From NCBI RefSeq assembly GCF_900176365.1, contig NZ_FWXY01000018.1, positions 1 through 64,000 on the forward strand: a stretch of 64,000 bases of DNA, written 5' to 3'. This DNA is from Desulfocicer vacuolatum DSM 3385 (GTDB lineage: Bacteria; Desulfobacterota; Desulfobacteria; Desulfobacterales; Desulfobacteraceae). Positions 33,374 to 42,411 of this stretch are shown one piece after another. The first letter of the stretch is position 1. The number at the start of each line of letters is the position of its first letter. The notes below the pieces were generated by a model, which saw nothing but the letters and a program-made list of their open reading frames with translations, had not been told where the DNA came from and ran no database searches. Position numbers and translations under genes: made by a program.

Positions 33374-35005
33374 ATGTCCAACGCCATTTATAACATCGCA
33401 CAACCGGAAACCGCAAAACTTCTTTCCTATCTGCCGGGAAGCGACGAAAAAAAGCAACTTAAAGAACGCATTGCGCAGATGAAATCGGCTCCCATTGAGA
33501 TTCCGCTGATCATTAACGGCAAAGAGGTCAGAACAGGCCGCACCGGAACATGTATTATTCCCCATAACCACTCCCATGTGCTTGCCACCTATCACATGGC
33601 AGGGCCCAAAGAGATGGAAATGGCCATTGACGCGGCCCTTGAAGCCAAGAAAACATGGGAGGGCACCCCCTGGGATCATCGTCTGGCGGTTTTTCTTAAA
33701 GCTGCAGAGCTCATTGACGGTCCCTGGCGATCCACCCTGAATGCCGCCACCATGCTGGGCCAGGGTAAAAGCGTTTATGAATCAGAGGCAGAAGCCGCAT
33801 GTGAACTCATGGACTTTTTCCGATTTGGCAGCTATTTTGTAAAGCAGATCATAGAAGAACAGCCCAAAGCTGTGCAAGGCATTTTTAATCGCATGGAATA
33901 TCGTCCCCTGGAGGGATTTGTCCTTGCTGTCACCCCTTTTAATTTCACGGCCATTGGCGGAAACCTCCCGTCGGCCCCGGCCATGTCCGGCAACACCGCC
34001 ATCTGGAAACCGGCATCCACTGCCATTTTCTCCAATTATTATGTGATGAAGTTGTTGATGGAAGCAGGGCTTCCCGACGGGGTTATTAATTTTCTTCCCG
34101 GACCCGGCAGTGTGATTGGCCCCATTGCCATGGATCACCCCATGCTTGGCGGTATTCATTTCACAGGTTCCACAGCCACTTTTAATAACATGTGGCGCAC
34201 AGTGGCCGGAAATTTGGAAAATTATCGCAGCTATCCCAGAATTGTGGGAGAAACCGGGGGAAAAGATTTTCTCTTTGCCCATGCATCGGCAGATGTTGGT
34301 GCCGTGGTCCATGCCGTCATTGCCGGCGCTTTCTCCTACCAGGGACAGAAATGTTCCGCCACTTCCAGGGTCTACCTGCCCCAAAGCATCTGGGAAGATG
34401 TACAAAAGGGCTTGATTAAAGAAACAAAGGATCTTAAACCCGGCAATGTGGAGGATTTTACCAATTACATGGGGGCGGTTATTGATAAAGCATCCTTTGA
34501 TAACATCAAATCTTACATTGATGTGGCTGAAAAATCGCCGGAAGCTCAGATTATCATTGGGGGAGGCTGTAATGATGACGTGGGATATTTTGTGGACCCC
34601 ACGGTGATCGTCACCACAAATCCCCATTTTAAAACCATGGAAGAGGAAATTTTCGGTCCGGTGGTGACCATATATGTATATGCTGATGACGATTTTGAAG
34701 AGGCTCTGGATCTATGTGAATCCACCTCTCCCTATGCCCTCACCGGTGCTGTTTTTGCCCGGGATCGTCTGGTCATTGCTGATCTTGAAAAACGATTGAC
34801 CTATGCAGCCGGTAACTTTTATATCAATGACAAAACCACAGGGGCCTATGTGGGGCTCCAGCCCTTTGGCGGTTCCCGGGCCTCGGGCACCAATGAAAAA
34901 GTGGGAAGCAAGCACAATACATCCCGCTGGATGATTCCCCGAAGCATAAAAGAAAATTTCAATCCTCCCAAGGATTACAGACTTCCCTTGATGCAGGAAT
35001 CTTGA
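33374..35005 (+). CDS. pruA: L-glutamate gamma-semialdehyde (1-pyrroline-5-carboxylate) dehydrogenase
   Basis: A 543-residue aldehyde dehydrogenase of the P5CDH/ALDH4 type. The catalytic Cys327 is in GQKCSATSRV, the general-base region is RIVGETGGKDF (Glu293), and the oxyanion residue is in AVTPFNFTA. FVDPTVIVTTNPHF and EEIFGPVV are typical of the family. It oxidises glutamate semialdehyde to glutamate with NAD+, the second step of proline or ornithine catabolism. The start at 33374 has GGGAGG at 5 nt. No proline dehydrogenase lies alongside, so the upstream step is encoded elsewhere or the substrate comes from arginine or ornithine. Confidence 0.92.
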   Translation: MSNAIYNIAQPETAKLLSYLPGSDEKKQLKERIAQMKSAPIEIPLIINGKEVRTGRTGTCIIPHNHSHVLATYHMAGPKEMEMAIDAALEAKKTWEGTPWDHRLAVFLKAAELIDGPWRSTLNAATMLGQGKSVYESEAEAACELMDFFRFGSYFVKQIIEEQPKAVQGIFNRMEYRPLEGFVLAVTPFNFTAIGGNLPSAPAMSGNTAIWKPASTAIFSNYYVMKLLMEAGLPDGVINFLPGPGSVIGPIAMDHPMLGGIHFTGSTATFNNMWRTVAGNLENYRSYPRIVGETGGKDFLFAHASADVGAVVHAVIAGAFSYQGQKCSATSRVYLPQSIWEDVQKGLIKETKDLKPGNVEDFTNYMGAVIDKASFDNIKSYIDVAEKSPEAQIIIGGGCNDDVGYFVDPTVIVTTNPHFKTMEEEIFGPVVTIYVYADDDFEEALDLCESTSPYALTGAVFARDRLVIADLEKRLTYAAGNFYINDKTTGAYVGLQPFGGSRASGTNEKVGSKHNTSRWMIPRSIKENFNPPKDYRLPLMQES

Positions 35006-35055
35006 ATATCGGGATAAGCATCGTTGGCCCGTAACCTTTTTTAGGCCAGGCATTA

Positions 35056-35098
35056 TTCGGCACAGGGGAGAATTTAAAGATTTTTTCCTGTGCCGGAA
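35056..35098. repeat. Inverted repeat between convergent pruA and phoR
   Basis: CGGCACAGG (35058-35066) and CCTGTGCCG (35087-35095) form a perfect 9-bp stem around a 20-nt loop ending in six T. It lies between the two convergent stop codons, so it may end transcription from either side. A T tract after the stem is lacking, so a bidirectional terminator is only possible. Confidence 0.55.
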
Positions 35099-36877
35099 TC
35101 ATGCCGGAATGGTGAGGGTAAAGGCTGTGCCCCGGCCTTTTTCACTGGTAACGCTCACATTCCCATGGTGATACTGAACAATGTGTTTAACAATGGCAAG
35201 GCCCAGGCCTGTACCGCCTTCATTGCGGGTTCTTGCCTTGTCCACCCGGTAAAAACGATTGAAGATTTTGGAAAGATGCTCTTTTGCAATGCCATTGCCG
35301 TTATCTTTGATGATAATTTGGATCTGCTGCTCCTTGGGGGTTACCTTCACGTTTACCCGGCTTTCATGGGGGCTGTATTTCACGGCATTGTCCAGAAGAT
35401 TTAAAATGGCCTGTTCCATGAGAAGGGGATCCACCGGAGCAGAAGCATTGTCCGGGCACTCCACGGTGATGTTGATTTTTTTTTCTTTCATCTGGGAGTC
35501 GCAGGCATGTACAGCCCCCTGTATAAGTGTTGCAAGGTCCTGATGTTCAAATTCAACCCCAGTACCCTGGAGCCTTTCAAGCCGGGACAATGCCAAAAGA
35601 TCATTGATCAGTGCCACCATGCGGTTAACATTTTTTTCAATGATGTGTAAAAAATGCTCATATGATCCGGGAGCATTGGAGGGCATCATCCCTTGCAGGG
35701 TTTCAATAAATCCTTTGACAGTTGTGAGGGGGGTCTGGAGTTCATGGGAGACATTGGCGGCAAAATCCTTGTGCATGGTTTCAAGACGTCGCAGGCGGGT
35801 AATGTCATGAAAAATGATCAAGGTTCCCATGCGGCTGTTTTCGGCATCGTAAAGGGCTGTGGAATGGATGTTTATAATGATCTGATCATTGCCTGAAAGT
35901 TTAATATCCTCTTCCACAGGTTCATGGGTGGCCAATGCCTGCTGTATGAATTTTTCAAGGGCCATGTTTCTAACAATTTCCAATATATACCGGGTCTTGA
36001 GGTTTGAAACGGAAAATCCAAAAAGCTTTGCAGCTGCGGCATTTATGGTGATAATTCGTTCTTCATTGTCAATGGCAATCACCCCTTCCTGCATGCTGGT
36101 ATGCACTGCCTCAAGCTCCATGGTGCGACTTTTAAGGCTTGTGATTTTTTCATCAAGATTTTCTGCCATGCGATTCATGGTCATGGCAAGTTCAGACAGC
36201 TCTTCGGATTGAGGGACGGCCAGCCGTGCTCCAAGATTCCCCCGGGCAAACTCCAGCGCACCATTTTTCATCTGTTCAACCGGGCGGGTGATTCTCTGGG
36301 ACACAAACAAGCTGGCAACGGCCGCCGCCAGAATGGTCAATACCAGAGCCAGAAATACATTGTTTTGAATGGCTTTGAGCTGGCCGTCAATGCTGGAGAT
36401 GGAAACCGATGTTCGAACAACGGCACTTATCCGTTGATCTATCATAACAGGCAGAGCGATGTACATCATGGATTGATTAAGTGTGGCACTGTATCGGATG
36501 GAAATGCCCTTTTGCCGTTTTAATGCCATCATGATTTCAGGGCGTTTCATATGATTTTCCATTGTCCCGGTGTCACCAAAGGAATCTCCAATGACCACCC
36601 CGGAAGGGAGCATCACCGTCACCCGGGTACCGGTGGATGCACCGATTTTTTTGCATTGTGTATCAATATAACCAATACGGTCTTCTTTTTCACTCAATAC
36701 ATCTGCAAATTGGTGTTGCAGCAGTTTTGCCCGTATGGTGAGCTCTTGTTCTGCATTTTCCAGGAAAATCGTTTTAAAATAACGGGTGGACCAGGAGGTT
36801 ACGGCCAGAAGCGACAACACGGTGATCACCAGGAATGCCGGAAAAATTTGCCGGATAAGTTTTTTTTTCTTGGTCAT
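35099..36877 (-). CDS. phoR: Phosphate-regulon sensor kinase PhoR
   Basis: A 592-residue membrane kinase. TM1 (about 10-30), a periplasmic domain (30-170), TM2 (about 175-195), HAMP (about 195-250), PAS (about 255-360), HisKA (HKDFAANVSHELQTPLTTVKGF) and HATPase (IIKDNGNGI, GGTGLGLAIVKHIV) follow in order. It phosphorylates PhoB when phosphate is low, under control of the Pst complex and PhoU. The large periplasmic domain is characteristic of non-enteric PhoR. It lies last in the pst-pho block, separated from phoB by a DR-D element. Confidence 0.92.
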   Translation of the reverse strand: MTKKKKLIRQIFPAFLVITVLSLLAVTSWSTRYFKTIFLENAEQELTIRAKLLQHQFADVLSEKEDRIGYIDTQCKKIGASTGTRVTVMLPSGVVIGDSFGDTGTMENHMKRPEIMMALKRQKGISIRYSATLNQSMMYIALPVMIDQRISAVVRTSVSISSIDGQLKAIQNNVFLALVLTILAAAVASLFVSQRITRPVEQMKNGALEFARGNLGARLAVPQSEELSELAMTMNRMAENLDEKITSLKSRTMELEAVHTSMQEGVIAIDNEERIITINAAAAKLFGFSVSNLKTRYILEIVRNMALEKFIQQALATHEPVEEDIKLSGNDQIIINIHSTALYDAENSRMGTLIIFHDITRLRRLETMHKDFAANVSHELQTPLTTVKGFIETLQGMMPSNAPGSYEHFLHIIEKNVNRMVALINDLLALSRLERLQGTGVEFEHQDLATLIQGAVHACDSQMKEKKINITVECPDNASAPVDPLLMEQAILNLLDNAVKYSPHESRVNVKVTPKEQQIQIIIKDNGNGIAKEHLSKIFNRFYRVDKARTRNEGGTGLGLAIVKHIVQYHHGNVSVTSEKGRGTAFTLTIPA

Positions 36878-36982
36878 GATTTTGTTTTGTACTTCCGTTG
36901 AGGGTGTGAAATATAAGTACTGGGTACTGGGTACTGGGTCGCAGTAAATATTCGGTTTGCTTGTGTAAATTTAAGGAAAATT

Positions 36983-37115
36983 GTAAACATTTGATTTGGT
37001 AATGTAAATGTTTGGCCAGTGCCCCATATTCGCTTATTTGGGGCTGCGTAGCATACTAATGCTATGTGAGCAGACCAAAATGAGTGAAGATGGGGTGCTG
37101 GCCGAATATTTACGG
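36983..37115. repeat. DR-D palindromic element, copy between phoB and phoR
   Basis: This element is itself an imperfect inverted repeat. The left arm (GTAAATGTTTGGCCAGTGCC, then CCATATTCGC) pairs with the right arm (GGGGTGCTGGCCGAATATTT). The centre GCGTAGCATACTAATGCTAT is also self-complementary. It is about 75 percent identical to 37877-38010 in reverse orientation. Just upstream, a short tandem TGGGTACTGGGTACTGGG lies at 36920-36938. It separates phoB from phoR on the minus strand. Confidence 0.8.
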
Positions 37116-37127
37116 ACGATTACACAG

Positions 37128-37814
37128 CTATTCCCTGAATCTATACCCCACGCCCCGGACGGTTTCAATGAGAGACGCGTGGGTTTTTAATTTTTTCCTA
37201 AGGCCCACAATGATTACGTCCACACTTCTTTCCGTCACCGCGTAATTGTCCCCATGAATGGCATCCACGATTTGATTCCGGGTGAACACCCATCCTTTTT
37301 TATTTGCCAGAAAAGAGAGCAGTTCAAATTCTGATACTGTCAGGTCCATGGCCTCTCCCATGAGGGTGACGGTATGGCGCTTTCTGTCAATGATCAGATC
37401 CCCCTCCTGTCTGATTTCTGCGGCATCCACGGCATCTTTTTTTCGGCGACGCAGTATGGCCCGGATTCTTGCGATGAGCACTTTGGGGCTGAAGGGTTTG
37501 GAAATGTAATCATTGGCCCCCAGTTCCAGGCCGGTGACAATATCGCTCTCTTCCCCTTTGGCTGTGAGCATGACAATGGGCATATCGTGGGTGCCGGGCT
37601 GGCCCCTCAGGTATCGGGTCACTTCAAGACCGTCAATTCCCGGGAGCATCAGATCCAGTACAATGAGATCCGGTTGGGATTGGGTGGCAATTTTAATGGC
37701 ATCTTCACCACTCATTGCCGTTAATATGGTATACCCTTCATGGGCTAAATTATATTTGATCAGTTCCAGGATATCTTCTTCATCATCCACAATCAAAATC
37801 ATTTCTTTTGTCAT
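37128..37814 (-). CDS. phoB: Phosphate-regulon response regulator PhoB
   Basis: A 228-residue OmpR-family regulator. The receiver has DDEED (Asp10, Asp11) and the phosphoacceptor Asp54 in LIVLDLMLPGIDG. The winged-helix domain (about 130-226) has LTVSEFELLSFLANKKGWVFTRNQIV and TERSVDVIIVGLRKKL. It should bind the Pho-box array at 42305-42344 upstream of pstS. It is bracketed by two inverted DR-D elements, so it may form its own transcript within the pho cluster. Confidence 0.95.
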   Translation of the reverse strand: MTKEMILIVDDEEDILELIKYNLAHEGYTILTAMSGEDAIKIATQSQPDLIVLDLMLPGIDGLEVTRYLRGQPGTHDMPIVMLTAKGEESDIVTGLELGANDYISKPFSPKVLIARIRAILRRRKKDAVDAAEIRQEGDLIIDRKRHTVTLMGEAMDLTVSEFELLSFLANKKGWVFTRNQIVDAIHGDNYAVTERSVDVIIVGLRKKLKTHASLIETVRGVGYRFRE

Positions 37815-37876
37815 TGTTCATTTTTCCGGTTTGATTGATCCAATAGCCTGTGTTTAAAGATAACTTTTAACAAAAG

Positions 37877-38010
37877 CGGTAAATATTCGGTCTGCACCCC
37901 ATTTTTACCTGTTTTGGCCTGCTCATCCTTAGAATAATATGCTACGCAGTCCCAGACAGGCAAATATGGGGCATTGCCCAAACACTTACATTACCAAGCC
38001 AAATATGTAC
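37877..38010. repeat. DR-D palindromic element, copy between phoU and phoB
   Basis: An inverted copy of the 36983-37115 element with the same palindromic design (AAATATTCGGTCTGCACCCC at one end, GGGGCATTGCCCAAACACTT at the other, and a centre ATATGCTACGCAGT). It lies 63 bp upstream of phoB and 40 bp downstream of phoU. Confidence 0.8.
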
Positions 38011-38050
38011 CAAAATCGTCAATAACGCAGGGCTGATCCCACGTTGCATT

Positions 38051-38698
38051 TTACGTATGCCGGATGATTTCTCCTTCAATGAGATAGATCACCTCTTCGG
38101 CAATATTGGTGCTGTGATCACCGATACGTTCCAGATGCCTTGAAATCAAGTACATGTTAATTATTTCACTTACCATCTTAGGATGTTTCTGGATATCCTT
38201 TTTCATGGAATCATAGGCGTCATTTCTCATGGCATTGACCTCTTTATCCATATTTCGTACATCATAGGCCATGTCCACATTCCAGTGTACCAGGGCATCC
38301 AGGCTTAATTTCAGCATTTTTCCTGCTTGATCGGCCATGGCAGTGTAGTCATATCTGAATTTATCCGGGGCCTGGGCTGAGGTTTCAAAACGTCGGGCAA
38401 TGTTGGCGGCATAATCTGCGATGCGCTCCAGATCATTGTTAATTTTAATCACTGCCACCAAAAAGCGTAAGTCCGTGGCAACGGGCTGGTACAATGCCAG
38501 GATTTTGAGACACTCTTCCTCCACTTCAATTTCCCGCTGATCAATCTCAACGTCTGTCTCAATGATCTGCCGGGCAAGTGTGGTGTCAGCTGTTTTAATG
38601 GAGTGCATGGCCTGTTGGAGGCGATGTTCCACCATGGCCCCAAGGGAGAGGAGTTCTTTTTTTATCTTTTCTATTTCGCTGTGCAGGTGCCCTGCCAT
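38051..38698 (-). CDS. phoU: Phosphate-transport regulator PhoU
   Basis: A 215-residue all-helical protein with two PhoU repeats. Each has the metal-binding pattern (ERIADYAANIARR and ERIGDHSTNIAEEVIYL). It links the Pst transporter to PhoR and lowers phosphate signalling when phosphate is plentiful. It follows pstB by 58 bp in the expected pstSCAB-phoU order. A TTAAGGAGA site precedes the ATG. Confidence 0.96.
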   Translation of the reverse strand: MAGHLHSEIEKIKKELLSLGAMVEHRLQQAMHSIKTADTTLARQIIETDVEIDQREIEVEEECLKILALYQPVATDLRFLVAVIKINNDLERIADYAANIARRFETSAQAPDKFRYDYTAMADQAGKMLKLSLDALVHWNVDMAYDVRNMDKEVNAMRNDAYDSMKKDIQKHPKMVSEIINMYLISRHLERIGDHSTNIAEEVIYLIEGEIIRHT

Positions 38699-38756
38699 AT
38701 AATTTTCTCCTTAACTGCATTTTAATCGAATATCTTTGGCTGCCTTTATTCTTAAT

Positions 38757-39518
38757 TTAACCGAATCGTCCGGTGATGTAATCTTCTGTCTGTTTTAATT
38801 TCGGTTTTGTGAACAGGGTATCTGTGTCATTGACTTCGATTAATTTACCCATGTAAAAAAAGGCCGTACGGTGGGAGACCCTGGCTGCCTGCTGCATATT
38901 ATGGGTGACAATGATAATGGTCAGTTTTGAAGAAAGTTCGGTGACCAGGGCCTCGATTTTCTGGGTGGCAATGGGATCAAGGGCCGAGGCCGGTTCGTCC
39001 ATCAAAAGTACCTCCGGGTCCACAGCCAGGGCCCGGGCAATGCACAATCTTTGCTGTTGTCCTCCGGAAAGCCCAAGGGCAGATTCGTTGAGACGATCCT
39101 TTACTTCATTCCAGATGGCGGCCTGTTTCAGGCTTTTTTCCACAATTCGGGTTATTTGTCCCTTGTCCTTGATACCGTTCACCCTGGGGCCATAGGCAAT
39201 GTTTTCAAAAATTGATTTTGGGAAGGGATTGGGTTTTTGAAATACCATGCCCACCCGTTTCCTCAGATTTACCACGTCAACGGCCGGATCATGGATATCC
39301 ATCCCGTCCAGCAGGGCCTTTCCCTGTACACGGGTGCCGGGGATAAGATCATTCATGCGGTTGAGACATCGAAGATAGGTGCTTTTTCCACATCCTGACG
39401 GTCCAATAAGAGCTGTCACCCGGTTTTTATAAAAATCCATGGAAATATGGTGAAGGGCCTGGAACTTACCGTAGTAAAAGTTCAGATCCCCGGTGTGCAT
39501 CTTAGTATTGTTTTCCAT
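38757..39518 (-). CDS. pstB: Phosphate ABC transporter ATPase PstB
   Basis: A 253-residue ABC ATPase. Walker A is GPSGCGKST, the signature is [15 protein letters not shown] and Walker B is [27 protein letters not shown] and [21 protein letters not shown] are diagnostic for PstB. It is 4 nt after pstA and drives phosphate import. Confidence 0.97.
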   Translation of the reverse strand: MENNTKMHTGDLNFYYGKFQALHHISMDFYKNRVTALIGPSGCGKSTYLRCLNRMNDLIPGTRVQGKALLDGMDIHDPAVDVVNLRKRVGMVFQKPNPFPKSIFENIAYGPRVNGIKDKGQITRIVEKSLKQAAIWNEVKDRLNESALGLSGGQQQRLCIARALAVDPEVLLMDEPASALDPIATQKIEALVTELSSKLTIIIVTHNMQQAARVSHRTAFFYMGKLIEVNDTDTLFTKPKLKQTEDYITGRFG

Positions 39519-39522
39519 GGTA

Positions 39523-40377
39523 CTATATCCTTAATTTTTTTCTCATTTTTGATCTCATGATAATGGCCGTCAGATTCATTCCAAAAACCAGCAAAATCAG
39601 CACCAGAGCTGTTCCATACTGGAGGGATCGGGTGGCTTCAATGTGGGTACCTGCGGTGGCCAGCACGTAAATGTGATAGGGCAGTGCCATCACTTCATCC
39701 AGAATGGAGCCGGGAAGATCCGGGGTGAAAAAAACAGCGCCGGTGTACATGATGGGGGCGGTTTCTCCGGCAGCCCGGCTAAGTCCCAGTATGGAACCTG
39801 TGATGATACCGGGAAAAGCCATGGGAAGTACAATTTTTCGAATGGTTTGCCATTTTGTGGCCCCCATGGCAAGGGAGGCTTCCCGATGGGTGTGTGGCAC
39901 TGCTTTCAAGGCTTCTTCCGATGCACCGATGATCACCGGCAGGGTCATGATGCCCAGGGTTACCCCCCCGGCGGCCAAGGATACCCCCATTTTGAGTACA
40001 ATGCAGAAAAAAGCCAGTCCAAATAAGCCAAAGACAATGGACGGAACTCCTGCCAGATTATTGATGCCCAGGCGAATAAGGCGAACCATTTTGCCCTGGG
40101 TGGCATATTCGTTAAGATACACCGCCGATGCCACCCCAATGGGCAATGCCACAAGAATGGTGATAAAACAAAGGCTCACCGTGCCCACAATGCAGGGAAG
40201 AATGCCCCCCCGGGTCATGGATTCCCTGGGGACCTGGGAGATAAATTCCCAGGACATGGCCCGCCATCCCCGGGATATAATAAAATAAACCATCACTGCC
40301 AAAGCCGCTCCATTGATCAAAACGGCCATTCTGATGAAGAAAAACCACAATTTTTGTAGAAATATTCGTTTTTTCAT
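39523..40377 (-). CDS. pstA: Phosphate ABC transporter permease PstA
   Basis: A 284-residue, six-TM permease. The EAA loop ([21 protein letters not shown], trimmed) and [19 protein letters not shown] are typical of PstA. The start overlaps pstC by one base. The protein pairs with PstC in the membrane. Confidence 0.95.
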   Translation of the reverse strand: MKKRIFLQKLWFFFIRMAVLINGAALAVMVYFIISRGWRAMSWEFISQVPRESMTRGGILPCIVGTVSLCFITILVALPIGVASAVYLNEYATQGKMVRLIRLGINNLAGVPSIVFGLFGLAFFCIVLKMGVSLAAGGVTLGIMTLPVIIGASEEALKAVPHTHREASLAMGATKWQTIRKIVLPMAFPGIITGSILGLSRAAGETAPIMYTGAVFFTPDLPGSILDEVMALPYHIYVLATAGTHIEATRSLQYGTALVLILLVFGMNLTAIIMRSKMRKKLRI

Positions 40378-41264
40378 TATAAGGACGCTTCCCCCACCTG
40401 GCGAAATCTGTGGGAAATAAAATCAGCCATGAGATTAAACAGAAAAGTAAAGATAAACAATACAATGCCTATGGCAAAGAGCGCGTGATAATGCTCCCCC
40501 CCAAAGGGGGCTTCGGCCATTTCTGCAGCAATACTGGCCGGTAAGGGACGCACCGGATCAAAAATGGAGCCCGGTATCATGGCGGCCCCGCCGGCGGCCA
40601 TGAGCACCACCATGGTTTCTCCCACAGCCCGGGACAAGCCAAGGATAACAGCTGTGCAGATTCCCGACAGGGAGGCCGGTATAATCACCTTGAAAATGGT
40701 TTCAAAATGGGTGGCGCCCAGGGCAAAAGAGGCTTCTTTCAACGCCCCGGGCACGGAAAATATTGCATCTTCGGAAATGGTGCAAATGGTGGGAACTGCC
40801 ATGAAAGCCAGCATAAGCGCCGCATTAAATAGATTTAATCCCACCGGGATATTAAATGTTTTCTGGATAAAGGGAGCCACCACCACCATGCCGAAAAAAC
40901 CGATGACCACCGAGGGCATGGAGGCCATCAACTCCACAATGGGTTTTATACACTCTGTCACCCGGTTCGGGGCAATTTCTGCAAGATAAATGGCTGTCAT
41001 AACCCCTAAGGGGATGGCCATTACCCCCGATAAAAGGGTGACAGCCAAAGAGCCCAGAATCAAGGGAAGTATGCCAAAATCTGCCGGGTCGTCCGTGGGG
41101 TACCAGTATTTGCCCAGGATAAATTCTTTAATGGAAATCTGTTCAAATATGGGAAGACCCTCTTTGAAGAGAAATACCATTATCAGTGACAATGCCGTGA
41201 TGGAAAACAGTGCAATAACTGAAAAACTGAACTTTACACCGGTGTCGATGTGTTGACGTTTCAA
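40377..41264 (-). CDS. pstC: Phosphate ABC transporter permease PstC
   Basis: A 295-residue, six-TM permease. Key stretches are GTLAVTLLSGVMAIPLGV-like (SLAVTLLSGVMAIPLGVMT), ASFALGATHFETIFKVIIP and GLSRAVGETMVVLMAAGG. It is a partner of PstA and lies 33 bp after pstS. Confidence 0.95.
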   Translation of the reverse strand: MKRQHIDTGVKFSFSVIALFSITALSLIMVFLFKEGLPIFEQISIKEFILGKYWYPTDDPADFGILPLILGSLAVTLLSGVMAIPLGVMTAIYLAEIAPNRVTECIKPIVELMASMPSVVIGFFGMVVVAPFIQKTFNIPVGLNLFNAALMLAFMAVPTICTISEDAIFSVPGALKEASFALGATHFETIFKVIIPASLSGICTAVILGLSRAVGETMVVLMAAGGAAMIPGSIFDPVRPLPASIAAEMAEAPFGGEHYHALFAIGIVLFIFTFLFNLMADFISHRFRQVGEASL

Positions 41265-41296
41265 CGGGGGCTCCTTATGAGGTCTGGGATAAGAAT

Positions 41297-42112
41297 TTAG
41301 AACAGAGGGATGGATCCTGCCTCTTTAACCAGTTTTTGACCTTTTCGGGACAGGATAAAAGAGATAAAACCCATGGTTTCTCCTTTGGGCCATCCCTTTG
41401 TGAACATGAAAAGTCCCCGGGATATGGGAAAAGAACCGTTCAAGGTGTTTTCTTCGGAGCCGACAACGCCGTCCACATCCACGGCTTTGATCTTTTTTGT
41501 GATATATCCCAGTCCAATGTATCCAATGGCACCGGGTGTGTTGGCCACGGCCTGGACCACGCCTCCGTTGGAGGGAACGGTCAGCGCATTGGGGATCACC
41601 CGCTTTTTTTTCATTACCAGATCCTTCCACACCCCAAAAGTGCCGGAAGAACTGTCCCGGGAAATCACCACAATGGTGCCGGGGGTGCCGCCCACCTCTT
41701 TCCAGTCTTTAATATTACCCAGATAGATATCTTTTAATTGGGCCATGGTGAGATTTTTTACGCTGTTTTCAGCGTTCACCACCGGAACAATGGCATCCAG
41801 GGCCACCCTGAAAGGAACGGGATATACGCCCCTGGTGCCCGCCAGTGTTACTTCTTTTTGTTTGATGAACCGGGAGGCATTGCCAATGTCTGCGGTGCCG
41901 TCAATGATGGCTTTAATACCGTTGCCGGACCCCCCGCCTGAAAGGGAAATTTTCACATCGGTATGTTCTGCCATATAGGCTTCAGCTGCTTTTTGTGCAA
42001 TGGGAAGCACCGTGGTGGAACCTTTGATCACCAGTTCACCTGCAAAGAGCTGTGATGATGCCACTATCAGTGAAATTGAAAACATCAATAATACGTGAAA
42101 CCTTTTTTCCAT
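41297..42112 (-). CDS. pstS: Phosphate-binding periplasmic protein PstS
   Basis: A 271-residue exported binding protein with a signal peptide of about 23 residues ending SSQLFAG. The phosphate site is formed by IKGSTTVLPIAQKAAE, SGGGSGNGIKAIIDGTADIG and VISRDSSSGTFGVWKDLV. The start at 42112 has GGAGGG at 5 nt; an ATG four codons earlier overlaps that site. It is the first gene of the pst operon, with a 180-nt leader downstream of the Pho-box promoter. Confidence 0.96.
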   Translation of the reverse strand: MEKRFHVLLMFSISLIVASSQLFAGELVIKGSTTVLPIAQKAAEAYMAEHTDVKISLSGGGSGNGIKAIIDGTADIGNASRFIKQKEVTLAGTRGVYPVPFRVALDAIVPVVNAENSVKNLTMAQLKDIYLGNIKDWKEVGGTPGTIVVISRDSSSGTFGVWKDLVMKKKRVIPNALTVPSNGGVVQAVANTPGAIGYIGLGYITKKIKAVDVDGVVGSEENTLNGSFPISRGLFMFTKGWPKGETMGFISFILSRKGQKLVKEAGSIPLF

Positions 42113-42290
42113 TTTTCCCTCCATAATTCATAAATAAGTCAAGTTTCGGACCTGGTGGGGACCATTGATATGGGTAAATATTTCCCGTCAGTCCCCCCCC
42201 TGTATGTCAATGAAATTCTGGACCAATATGTCATGGCTCGTGTTTTAAATACGAATGCATGAAAAATTGTCATTATTCATTTTTATTGAG

Positions 42291-42344
42291 AATATACCGA
42301 TCTTATATTAGGATTGTATTAACGTTGTGTTAAGAGTGAATTAA
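42291..42344 (-). promoter_or_regulatory. Pho-box array and promoter of pstS
   Basis: On the minus strand four 7-mers follow each other every 11 bp: TTAATTC, TTAACAC, TTAATAC and CTAATAT (42344 down to 42305), separated by 4-bp spacers. Eight bases after the last comes TATATT (42296-42291), a good -10. Direct 7-bp repeats at 11-bp pitch ending one short gap from the -10 are the known layout of PhoB-activated promoters. The divergent diguanylate-cyclase gene starts 68 bp away and might share the site. Confidence 0.82.
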
Positions 42345-42411
42345 AAGTGTTGCCCCTGGGATTAAATCAAGCATTGATTGACTCATCCAAAAATGAATAA
42401 GTTTAAAATAG

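Noticed and set aside
36908-36942. A short TGGGTAC tandem near phoR as a binding-site array
   Set aside because: Only about two and a half units are present and they lie just before DR-D. There is no consistent spacing with a promoter.
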